Origin: Veillonella parvula
Lineage (GTDB): Bacteria; Bacillota; Negativicutes; Veillonellales; Veillonellaceae
DNA: 6,856 nt
Direction of reading: 5' to 3'
NCBI GenBank assembly: GCA_947096075.1
Contig: CAMUQE010000102.1
Location: 1 to 6,856, forward strand
A program made the translations under genes and the position numbers. The notes beneath the pieces were generated by a model. That model had not been told where the DNA came from. It saw nothing but the letters and a program-made list of their open reading frames with translations, and ran no database searches. Positions 1 to 5,876 of this stretch are shown here, piece by piece (position 1 is the stretch's first letter; each line of letters begins with the position of its first letter).

Positions 1-177
1 AACAGCCCTGGCTGTACATTGACTCACTATAGTTCAGGTGTAACACCGATTTTCTTTGGTGCTGGTTATGTGCCTCAAGGTACGTGGTGGCGCGTTGGTC
101 TTGCCATTTCTGTGGTAAGTTTCCTCATTCATTTCTGGGGCGGCACTTTTGGCATGTGGCTCTTTGGTATTTTATAA
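1..177 (+). CDS. DASS-family anion:Na+ symporter, C-terminal fragment
   Basis: Frame 1 is open from the window edge to a TAA at 175-177 and gives the last 58 residues of a membrane protein whose start lies upstream. The segment around residues 8-30 (THYSSGVTPIFFGAGYVPQG, then TWW) resembles the conserved C-terminal part of the divalent anion:sodium symporter family (CitT/SLC13 type), which imports di- or tricarboxylates such as succinate, malate or citrate across the cytoplasmic membrane. The remaining residues, about 29-58, are hydrophobic and aromatic and would form the last transmembrane helix. The substrate cannot be told from this fragment. A strong terminator 8 bases downstream separates it from the ilv region, so it is probably not co-transcribed with ilv. 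Family call from recalled similarity. Confidence 0.82.
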   Translation, partial: NSPGCTLTHYSSGVTPIFFGAGYVPQGTWWRVGLAISVVSFLIHFWGGTFGMWLFGIL

Positions 178-184
178 TATATTC

Positions 185-214
185 AATCCCTCACTACGAT
201 GAGGGATTTTTCTT
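185..214 (+). terminator. Intrinsic terminator of the symporter gene
   Basis: Perfect 9-bp inverted repeat AATCCCTCA (185-193) and TGAGGGATT (200-208) with a 6-base loop, running into a T-rich tract (207-214, TTTTTCTT). It starts 8 bases after the symporter stop codon. This is a textbook Rho-independent terminator and makes read-through into the ilv leader unlikely. Confidence 0.93.
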
Positions 215-251
215 GTTATATCTATATTTTTTATACCTTACTAGGTTTGCT

Positions 252-289
252 ATAGTTTTTAGGTATGGTGAACTTCATAAAAAAACTAT
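252..289. repeat. AT-rich 9-bp inverted repeat in the spacer
   Basis: ATAGTTTTT (252-260) and AAAAACTAT (281-289) are exact reverse complements. Within the loop, TATG (264-267) and CATA (276-279) can also pair. There is no T-tract in a terminator position on either strand. It lies about 30 bases upstream of the likely promoter for the ilv leader, so it could be a protein-binding dyad. In sequence this AT-rich, it could also be chance. Confidence 0.4.
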
Positions 290-320
290 GATGAATCTAT
301 AGAATTTATAGCGAATTATC

Positions 321-349
321 TTGCGTGGGATAATGTAACGTGTTATTAT
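321..349 (+). promoter_or_regulatory. Likely promoter of the ilv leader transcript
   Basis: TTGCGT (321-326), a 17-base spacer, and TATTAT (344-349; 5 of 6 matches to the sigma-70 -10 box) with an extended TG at 341-342. It predicts a start near 356 and an untranslated leader of about 34 bases before the short ORF at 390. An overlapping alternative is TG at 326-327 followed by GATAAT (329-334), but its -35 region is poor. I found no convincing promoter between the terminator at 632-660 and ilvD, so the operon is probably read from here. Confidence 0.55.
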
Positions 350-389
350 TATTCCGTGATTAATATTACAGAATTTTTTAGGAGGAAAC

Positions 390-521
390 ATGTTAGGTTT
401 AGTCATTAGCTTATTGATTATTGCGCTAGTCGTGATTATTAATGACATTCGAATTATGAACAACAACTTAACACGTTTTTGTCTTAGAAGTTCCGCGAAT
501 GGTTTAATATACAATCAATAA
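390..521 (+). CDS. ilvL: ilv operon leader peptide (43 aa, Leu/Ile/Val-rich)
   Basis: ATG at 390-392 is preceded by a perfect AGGAGG (380-385) four bases away, the strongest ribosome binding site in the window. The product is 43 residues, ending at TAA 519-521. Fifteen of residues 2-22 are branched-chain: five Leu, seven Ile, three Val. Residues 4-17 read LVISLLIIALVVII, much like the run I recall from the E. coli ilvGMEDA leader peptide (VISLVVISVVVIII). The tail from residue 23 (MNNNLTRFCLRSS...) is polar and shows no domain. The ORF precedes the ilv operon, and its RNA can form the alternative hairpins described for 446-660. I infer a regulatory leader peptide: ribosome stalling on its Leu/Ile/Val codons when charged tRNA is scarce would favour read-through into ilvD. 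The alternative is a small single-span membrane protein, which the hydrophobic run would also allow. The symbol is used by analogy with enteric bacteria. Confidence 0.78.
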   Translation: MLGLVISLLIIALVVIINDIRIMNNNLTRFCLRSSANGLIYNQ

Positions 522-660
522 GATTTGACTATATGGTTTGTTTCTTATGTGTATATTTTCCAAGGGGTACATAGGATTATTTATGTATATAGGAATTCTG
601 TAAACAAAAGGAATATCATTTGTAAACTTTTAAGACGATTCATTGGAATCGTCTTTTTTT
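446..660 (+). promoter_or_regulatory. Transcription attenuator with mutually exclusive hairpins
   Basis: Three competing pairings are visible. (1:2) CATTCG (446-451) pairs with CGAATG (496-501), enclosing AACTT (465-469) with AAGTT (488-492). The outer 5' arm lies in leader codons Asp19-Arg21, within the branched-chain run. (2:3) Bases 479-492 pair with 625-638 over 14 consecutive positions, two of them G-U (480/637 and 487/630). (3:4) The terminator stem is 632-641 with 646-655. Pairing 2:3 takes seven bases of the terminator's 5' arm, and pairing 1:2 takes bases needed for 2:3. Predicted behaviour: a ribosome stalled around codons 13-22 covers arm 1, 2:3 forms and transcription continues. 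With ample amino acids the ribosome reaches the stop at 519-521 and leaves, 1:2 refolds, and the terminator forms. A further local hairpin (TACATA 568-573 with TATGTA 582-587, below it TTCC 558-561 with GGAA 592-595) sits in the 2:3 loop. Pairings are read from sequence; no energies were computed. Confidence 0.72.
632..660 (+). terminator. Intrinsic terminator of the ilv attenuator
   Basis: A perfect 10-bp stem, AAGACGATTC (632-641) and GAATCGTCTT (646-655), with a tetraloop ATTG, runs into T654-T660. It stands 52 bases upstream of the ilvD start, with no visible promoter in between. It must therefore be passed for ilvD to be expressed from upstream, which fits an attenuator rather than a simple gene end. 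Confidence 0.92.
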
Positions 661-668
661 ATGCGTCG

Positions 669-695
669 TGAAAGCTGTCCAAGTGGATGCTTTCA
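669..695 (+). other. Hairpin just upstream of the ilvD ribosome binding site
   Basis: TGAAAGC (669-675) and GCTTTCA (689-695) form a 7-bp perfect stem, and TCC (678-680) can pair with GGA (685-687) inside the loop. It ends 6 bases before the GAGGAG of ilvD. There is no T-tract, so it is not a terminator. It may shape the ilvD initiation region or protect the transcript 5' of ilvD; its function is unknown. Confidence 0.5.
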
Positions 696-712
696 AAAGT
701 GAGGAGATTAAC

Positions 713-2383
713 ATGAGTTGTAGAAGTGACAATTTGAAAACAGGCGTAGCACGTGCACCACACAGATCTTTATTAAAAGCTCTGGGTTTTGTTGATGAAG
801 AAATGGGTAGACCAGTCATCGGTATTGCCAACTCTTTCAATGAAATCATCCCTGGTCATGTAGGCCTGAAAAATATTGTACAAGCCGTAAAAGACGGTAT
901 CCGCAACGCAGGTGGTGTGCCAATCGAGTTCAATACTATCGGTATTTGCGATGGTTTGGCAATGAACCATATCGGCATGAAATACTCCTTAGTTACACGT
1001 AATATCATTGCAGATTCTATCGAAGCTACTGCTATGGCTACACCATTCGATGCGATGGTATTCATTCCAAATTGCGATAAGGTAGTACCAGGCATGTTGA
1101 TTGCAGCTGCTCGCCTTAATATCCCATCTGTATTCGTATCTGGTGGGGCCATGCTAGCTGGTGTACATAAAGGTAAAAAAATTGGTTTGTCCGACGTATT
1201 CGAAGCCGTAGGCAAACATCAAACTGGTGAAATGGATGATGCTGAGTTAGCTGATATCGAAAATACGGCATGTCCTACATGTGGTTCTTGCTCTGGTATG
1301 TATACGGCAAATACAATGAACTGCTTAACAGAAGCTCTCGGTATGGGCCTTCCTGGCAATGGTACAATCCCAGCGGTATATTCTGAACGTTTGCGTTTAG
1401 CTAAGTTAGCTGGTATGCAAGCGGTAGAGGTATTAAAAGCAAACCTTCGCCCTAAAGATATTATGACTCGTGAAGCTTTTGAAAATGCGGTAGCTCTTGA
1501 TATGGCTTTGGGTGGCTCCTCTAATACGGCGCTTCATTTACCGGCTATTGCTCACGAAGCAGGTGTACCACTATCCTTAGACGATTTCGATCGCATCGCC
1601 CAAAATACACCTCAATTATCTAAATTATCTCCATCTGGTGTATACTTCATCGAAGACTTGTACGCTGCAGGTGGTGTATCTGCGGTGTTGAAACGTTTAG
1701 CAGAAAATGGTAGCCTTCATACAGATTGCAAAACTGTTGCTCTTAAAACACAAGGTGAAATTGCAGCGGCAGCTCATGTTGTGGATGAAGATGTTATTCA
1801 CCCATGGGATAATCCAGTACATGAAACTGGTGGTATCGCCGTTCTTAAAGGTAACCTTGCTGTAGATGGTTCCGTTGTAAAAGCCGGTGCCGTAGATGCA
1901 GATATGCTTGTTCATTCTGGTCCAGCAAAGGTATTCAACAGTGAAGAAGAAGCGGTTGAAGCTATCACAGGCGGTAAAATCGTAAAAGGGGATGTTGTCG
2001 TTATCCGCTACGAAGGCCCTAAAGGAGGCCCTGGTATGCGTGAAATGTTGACACCAACATCTATGATTGCTGGTATGGGTCTCGATAAAGATGTAGCATT
2101 GTTGACAGATGGACGCTTCTCTGGTGCTACTCGTGGTGCATCCATCGGACATGTATCTCCAGAAGCAGCTGCAGGCGGTACCATTGCTATCGTTGAAGAT
2201 GGTGATATTATCAATATCGATATTCCAAACGGTAAATTGGAACTAGCTGTATCTGATGATGAAATCGCTCGTCGTAAAGATGCATTGAAACCGTTCAAAT
2301 CCAATGTAACTGGATATCTTAAAAAATACGCTCTTCACGTATCCTCTGCTGCACAAGGTGCTATCGAAGTATTTGAAGACTAA
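713..2383 (+). CDS. ilvD: Dihydroxy-acid dehydratase IlvD
   Basis: Dehydrates 2,3-dihydroxy-isovalerate and 2,3-dihydroxy-3-methylvalerate to the 2-oxoacid precursors of valine and isoleucine, in the cytoplasm. I chose ATG 713 (556 residues) because GAGGAG (701-706) lies 6 bases upstream and the family's N-terminal pattern begins right after (LKTGVARAPHRSLLKALG). The frame stays open to GTG 668, which has no ribosome site. Visible motifs: PGHVGL (47-52), CDGLAMNHIGMKYSL (79-93), PNCDK (119-123; Cys121 a cluster ligand, Asp122 and Lys123 at the metal site by homology), CPTCGSCSGMYTAN (187-200; Cys193 a cluster ligand by homology), and DGRFSGATRG (466-475) with the likely catalytic Ser470. Gly48 stands where [2Fe-2S] members such as the Mycobacterium enzyme have Cys (TPCN). 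This matches the E. coli-like, oxygen-labile [4Fe-4S] type and suits an anaerobe. Length is normal (about 550-570 for this subgroup). First structural gene of the operon, 42 bases before ilvA. Confidence 0.97.
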   Translation: MSCRSDNLKTGVARAPHRSLLKALGFVDEEMGRPVIGIANSFNEIIPGHVGLKNIVQAVKDGIRNAGGVPIEFNTIGICDGLAMNHIGMKYSLVTRNIIADSIEATAMATPFDAMVFIPNCDKVVPGMLIAAARLNIPSVFVSGGAMLAGVHKGKKIGLSDVFEAVGKHQTGEMDDAELADIENTACPTCGSCSGMYTANTMNCLTEALGMGLPGNGTIPAVYSERLRLAKLAGMQAVEVLKANLRPKDIMTREAFENAVALDMALGGSSNTALHLPAIAHEAGVPLSLDDFDRIAQNTPQLSKLSPSGVYFIEDLYAAGGVSAVLKRLAENGSLHTDCKTVALKTQGEIAAAAHVVDEDVIHPWDNPVHETGGIAVLKGNLAVDGSVVKAGAVDADMLVHSGPAKVFNSEEEAVEAITGGKIVKGDVVVIRYEGPKGGPGMREMLTPTSMIAGMGLDKDVALLTDGRFSGATRGASIGHVSPEAAAGGTIAIVEDGDIINIDIPNGKLELAVSDDEIARRKDALKPFKSNVTGYLKKYALHVSSAAQGAIEVFED

Positions 2384-2425
2384 TACTAGACTTTCATTTA
2401 ATACTAACTAGAGGAGATAGTGTAC

Positions 2426-3649
2426 ATGCACAAATTATATGATTTTATGGAGGCTCGAGAGCGATTAAGCACAATCACGGTGAAAACGAAATTGCTTCAC
2501 AGCGATGTGTTCTCCGACGAGTGTGGCAATGATGTATATATCAAGCCAGAAAACTTACAAATAACAGGTTCTTTTAAGGTTCGTGGAGCTTATAATAAAA
2601 TTGCAAAGCTGACAGAAGAGGAAAAGGCGCGCGGTGTTATCGCTGCGTCTGCTGGTAATCATGCACAAGGCGTGGCCCTTGCTGCGAAACGCCTTGGCAT
2701 TAAAGCGACTATTGTTATGCCGAAACACACGCCTCTTATAAAGGTTAATGCAACAAAACAGTACGGCGCAGATGTCGTATTACATGGTGAAATCTATGAT
2801 GAAGCTTACCAAAAAGCGATGGAACTCCAACAAGAACATGGTTATGTGTTCGTCCATCCCTTCGATGATGAAGATGTAATTGAAGGGCAAGGGACAATTG
2901 CTCTCGAGGTTCTCGATGAACTTCCTGATGCAGATGTAATGCTTGTTCCTGTTGGGGGCGGTGGTATCGTATCTGGTATTGCGGCAGCGGCAAAGTTAAA
3001 AAATCCCCGCGTTAAGATTATCGGTGTAGAGCCTGAAGGGGCCGCAAGTGCAATCGCTGCATTAAAGGCTGATCATCCGGTACCACTCGATGAAGTGGCG
3101 ACGATTGCTGATGGTACGGCAGTACGCCAAATTGGTGAAACTACATTAGAATATATCAAGCAATATGTAGATGACATTATTACTGTTTCAGACTACGAAT
3201 TGATGGAAGCATTCCTGTTGCTTGTTGAAAAACATAAATTAGTAGCAGAAAATTCCGGTATTTTGCCACTTGCTGGTCTCAAGAAATTAGAGTGCCGCGG
3301 TAAAAAGGTGGTAGCTATCGTTAGTGGAGGTAATATCGACGTACTTACTATATCGTCCATGATTAATAAAGGTCTCGTATTGCGTGGTCGTATCTTTACC
3401 TTCTCTGTTAACCTTCCTGATAAACCAGGCCAGTTAGTGGCTGTATCTCAAATGTTAGCTGATGCAGATGCAAATGTTATTAAACTCGACCATAATCAGT
3501 TCAAAAACCTTGATCGTTTCCATGAAGTGGAATTGCAAGTAACGGTAGAAACAAATGGTGAAGAGCACATCCAACACATTATTGATACTTTCAAACATAA
3601 TGGCTACATTATTAAACGTTTAAATTCCAGCGAGATATTGTCTGAATAG
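2426..3649 (+). CDS. ilvA: Threonine ammonia-lyase (threonine dehydratase), ACT-domain form
   Basis: PLP-dependent deamination of threonine to 2-oxobutanoate, the first step specific to isoleucine. The 407-residue protein has a fold-type II PLP domain (about 5-315) and one C-terminal ACT domain (about 324-403, starting FSVNLPDKPGQL). Visible motifs: GSFKVRGA (48-55; Lys51 binds PLP), SAGNHAQG (75-82), the phosphate-binding glycine loop PVGGGGIVSG (175-184) and VSGGN (299-303). The length and single ACT domain match the medium form (TdcB-like core plus ACT), not the roughly 510-residue E. coli IlvA with two regulatory modules. I prefer ATG 2426, 9 bases after GAGGAG (2411-2416). The in-frame GTG at 2420 is only 3 bases from that site. 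Its place between ilvD and ilvB argues for a biosynthetic role, probably feedback-regulated through the ACT domain; a catabolic role or some serine deamination cannot be excluded. Confidence 0.94.
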   Translation: MHKLYDFMEARERLSTITVKTKLLHSDVFSDECGNDVYIKPENLQITGSFKVRGAYNKIAKLTEEEKARGVIAASAGNHAQGVALAAKRLGIKATIVMPKHTPLIKVNATKQYGADVVLHGEIYDEAYQKAMELQQEHGYVFVHPFDDEDVIEGQGTIALEVLDELPDADVMLVPVGGGGIVSGIAAAAKLKNPRVKIIGVEPEGAASAIAALKADHPVPLDEVATIADGTAVRQIGETTLEYIKQYVDDIITVSDYELMEAFLLLVEKHKLVAENSGILPLAGLKKLECRGKKVVAIVSGGNIDVLTISSMINKGLVLRGRIFTFSVNLPDKPGQLVAVSQMLADADANVIKLDHNQFKNLDRFHEVELQVTVETNGEEHIQHIIDTFKHNGYIIKRLNSSEILSE

Positions 3650-3667
3650 CTGGGTGAAAGGGTTCCT

Positions 3668-5377
3668 ATGAGCGCAGAAACAATCAATGGGGCACGCATT
3701 GTCCTTGAAACATTGCATCGTCTTGGTGTAACCGATATGTTCGGCTATCCAGGTGGCGCGGTAATTCCAATTTATGATGAAATATATAGCTTCCCTGAAA
3801 TTAAACATTACTTTGTTCGTCATGAACAAGGTGCTGCACATGCAGCAGATGGTTATGCTCGCGTATCTGGTCGCGTAGGTGTATGTCTTGCTACGTCTGG
3901 TCCTGGTGCAACGAATCTTGTAACAGGTATTATGACTGCGTACATGGATTCCGTACCTATGGTGGCCATTACAGGTCAGGTTGGCCGGCCCTTTATCGGT
4001 AAGGACTCTTTTCAAGAGGCGGATATCCAAGGTATTACGATGCCTATAACCAAGCATAACTATCTTGTTCAAGATATTCATGATTTGCCTCGCATCATTA
4101 AAGAGGCGTACTTTATTGCTGGCACAGGTCGCCCAGGCCCTGTACTTATCGATATTCCGAAGGATATTCAAACCGAGAAAATATCCATGGCGGAATACAA
4201 CAAATTGTACGAAGTACCTATTCATCTTGAAGGCTATGATCCAACCTATAAAGGTCATCAAGGTCAAATCAAAAAAGCAGCTACTCTCATCAAAAATGCA
4301 AAGCGTCCACTTATCATTGCTGGGGCAGGCGTATTAAAGTCTGGTGCTATGGATGAGCTTAAAGAATTAGCTGAAAAGGCTCAAATTCCGGTGACGAATA
4401 CATTAGTTGGTCTTGGTGGTTTCCCAGGAGATCACGAATTGGCTCTTGGTATGGTTGGTATGCACGGTTCTGTTGCAGCTAATAATAGTACAGATGAGGC
4501 AGATCTCGTGATTGCTGCAGGGATTCGTTTCCATGACCGCATCACAGGCCATCCAGATTTCTTCTGTAAAAAAGCTAAAATCATCCATATTGATATCGAC
4601 CCAGCTGAAATTGATAAGAATGTTACAATCAATGTGCCTATCGTAGGGGATTTAAAACAGGTATTAACGGAGCTTAATGCTCTTGTAGAACCTACAACTC
4701 ATGAAGCGTGGCTTGAGCAAATCCGAGAATGGCAAGCGGAATACCCTATGGTAATCCCTGAGTCTAAAAATGGTGTATTACATGCACAATATGTGTTATC
4801 TGAGCTTAATAAAATTGCCAAGGAAGATGCCATAATCGTAAGTGACGTCGGTCAACATCAAATGTGGGCGGCTCAATTCTTAACTCATAAAAAACCTCAT
4901 ACTATCGTTACCTCTGGCGGTGCGGGTACCATGGGGTATGGTTTGCCGGCGGCTATTGGGGCTCAAGTAGGGGCGCCTAAGAAGCAAGTTATCCTTGTTG
5001 TCGGTGATGGCGGGTTCCAAATGACTTGTGAAGAGCTCATGATGGTTCGCCAATATAATTTGCCAATCAAGATTGTTATTATTAACAACGGCTATCTTGG
5101 TATGGTTCGTCAATGGCAAGAAATCTTCAATGATAGACGCTACTCCTATGTAGATTTGGAAGTGAGTCCGAACTTCGTGAAACTCGCAGATGCATTTGAC
5201 TTGAAAGCAGCGCGTCTAGATAATGTTGAAACTTTCAACAAAGAATTTAAATCATACATTACATCGGATGAAAGCATTGTCTTGGATTGTCGCGTTGAAC
5301 GAGAGGATAATGTATTACCAATGATTCCAGCAGGCGGCACGATAAGCGGTATGATGGGTAAGAAAGGGGTGCTATAA
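3668..5377 (+). CDS. ilvB: Acetohydroxyacid synthase, catalytic (large) subunit
   Basis: Condenses two pyruvates to 2-acetolactate, or pyruvate with 2-oxobutanoate to 2-aceto-2-hydroxybutanoate, using thiamine diphosphate, Mg2+ and structural FAD. At 569 residues it is normal in length. The order is the N-terminal pyrimidine-binding domain (about 4-170; FGYPGGAVIPIYD 25-37 and catalytic Glu53 in RHEQGAAHAADGYAR), a central FAD-associated domain (about 190-330), and a C-terminal diphosphate-binding domain with GGAGTMGYGLPAAIGAQ and the motif GDGGFQM (446-452) to NNGY (473-476). The QWQEIF segment after it is typical of true acetohydroxyacid synthases rather than catabolic acetolactate synthase. 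ATG 3668 follows GAAAGGG (3656-3662) by 5 bases. It starts 18 bases after ilvA and overlaps the start of ilvN by one base (TAATG), suggesting translational coupling of the two subunits. Confidence 0.97.
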   Translation: MSAETINGARIVLETLHRLGVTDMFGYPGGAVIPIYDEIYSFPEIKHYFVRHEQGAAHAADGYARVSGRVGVCLATSGPGATNLVTGIMTAYMDSVPMVAITGQVGRPFIGKDSFQEADIQGITMPITKHNYLVQDIHDLPRIIKEAYFIAGTGRPGPVLIDIPKDIQTEKISMAEYNKLYEVPIHLEGYDPTYKGHQGQIKKAATLIKNAKRPLIIAGAGVLKSGAMDELKELAEKAQIPVTNTLVGLGGFPGDHELALGMVGMHGSVAANNSTDEADLVIAAGIRFHDRITGHPDFFCKKAKIIHIDIDPAEIDKNVTINVPIVGDLKQVLTELNALVEPTTHEAWLEQIREWQAEYPMVIPESKNGVLHAQYVLSELNKIAKEDAIIVSDVGQHQMWAAQFLTHKKPHTIVTSGGAGTMGYGLPAAIGAQVGAPKKQVILVVGDGGFQMTCEELMMVRQYNLPIKIVIINNGYLGMVRQWQEIFNDRRYSYVDLEVSPNFVKLADAFDLKAARLDNVETFNKEFKSYITSDESIVLDCRVEREDNVLPMIPAGGTISGMMGKKGVL

Positions 5378-5865
5378 TGGCGAAAGAACATCAAGTCTTA
5401 ATCATTGCAAAAAATGCACCAGGTATTGGTACACGTATTTTGGCACTCTTTAACCGTCGTGGCTTTAACGTTACAAAAATGACATCTGGCATTACAAATC
5501 AGCCAGGTTATGCACGTATTACTATTACTGTAGAGGCCGATGACCGAATTCTCGATCAAGTGCAAAAACAAATCTACAAGCTTATCGATGTTGTTAAGGT
5601 TAAAGTGTTTGAAGATCATGATGTGGTATGCCGTGAGTTAATGCTTATCAAGGTAAAAGCATCTGCTTCCACAAGATCACAAATAGTACAGATTGCCGAT
5701 GTATATCGTGGTAATGTGTTAGATATTTCTCCTACATCTATGATCATTGAAGTCATTGGCAGTGTAGAAAAATTACGTGGCTTCATTCAAATTATGGAAA
5801 CTTATGGTATTCTTGAAATTGCTAAAACAGGTATCACCGCTATGAGCCGCGGAGAAAAAATGTAG
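5377..5865 (+). CDS. ilvN: Acetohydroxyacid synthase, regulatory (small) subunit
   Basis: Activates IlvB and confers feedback inhibition by valine. The 162-residue length matches the family (about 160-175). An N-terminal ACT domain (about 5-78) shows NAPGIGTRILALFNRRGFN (13-31) and the conserved KLIDVVKV; the C-terminal small-subunit domain runs about 80-158 (CRELMLIKV, then GILEIAKTGITAMSRGEK at the end). Asn13, Gly16 and Asn31 sit at positions that line the valine site in the E. coli homologue IlvH, so valine sensitivity is plausible but inferred. ATG 5377 shares its A with the ilvB TAA. The purine-rich AAAGGGG (5363-5369) within ilvB lies 7 bases upstream as ribosome site. By size it could equally be named ilvH. 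Confidence 0.96.
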   Translation: MAKEHQVLIIAKNAPGIGTRILALFNRRGFNVTKMTSGITNQPGYARITITVEADDRILDQVQKQIYKLIDVVKVKVFEDHDVVCRELMLIKVKASASTRSQIVQIADVYRGNVLDISPTSMIIEVIGSVEKLRGFIQIMETYGILEIAKTGITAMSRGEKM

Positions 5866-5876
5866 GAGTTGATAAC

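Noticed and set aside
84..302. 72-aa open frame on the + strand
   Set aside because: It overlaps the symporter 3' end in another frame, spans the terminator and has no ribosome site.
275..514. 79-aa open frame on the - strand opposite the leader peptide
   Set aside because: No ribosome site in a suitable place. It is best explained as a shadow of AT-rich sequence and the leader ORF.
525..557. TTGACT (525-530) as the -35 of an ilvD promoter
   Set aside because: The nearest good -10 (TATATT, 552-557) is 21 bases away and nothing acceptable lies at 16-18 bases.
561..576. Possible T-box motif (AAGGGGTACATAGG, compared with AGGGTGGNACCGCG)
   Set aside because: Only a partial match. The ACCGCG part is absent and it is about 60 bases upstream of the terminator instead of overlapping its 5' side. 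No specifier-loop architecture is seen.
547..603. Second short ORF (18 aa, MCIFSKGYIGL...) as an alternative leader peptide
   Set aside because: No ribosome binding site upstream and no run of branched-chain codons. The ORF at 390-521 is far better.
668..712. GTG 668 as the ilvD start
   Set aside because: No ribosome site; the start would fall in the hairpin at 669-695. ATG 713 has GAGGAG 6 bases upstream.
2420..2425. GTG 2420 as the ilvA start
   Set aside because: Only 3 bases from GAGGAG, too close. ATG 2426 has 9-base spacing and is the stronger codon.
3620..4267. 215-aa open frame on the - strand within ilvB
   Set aside because: It lies opposite a clear, motif-complete ilvB. The translation has no recognisable domain and is rich in residues typical of antisense frames.
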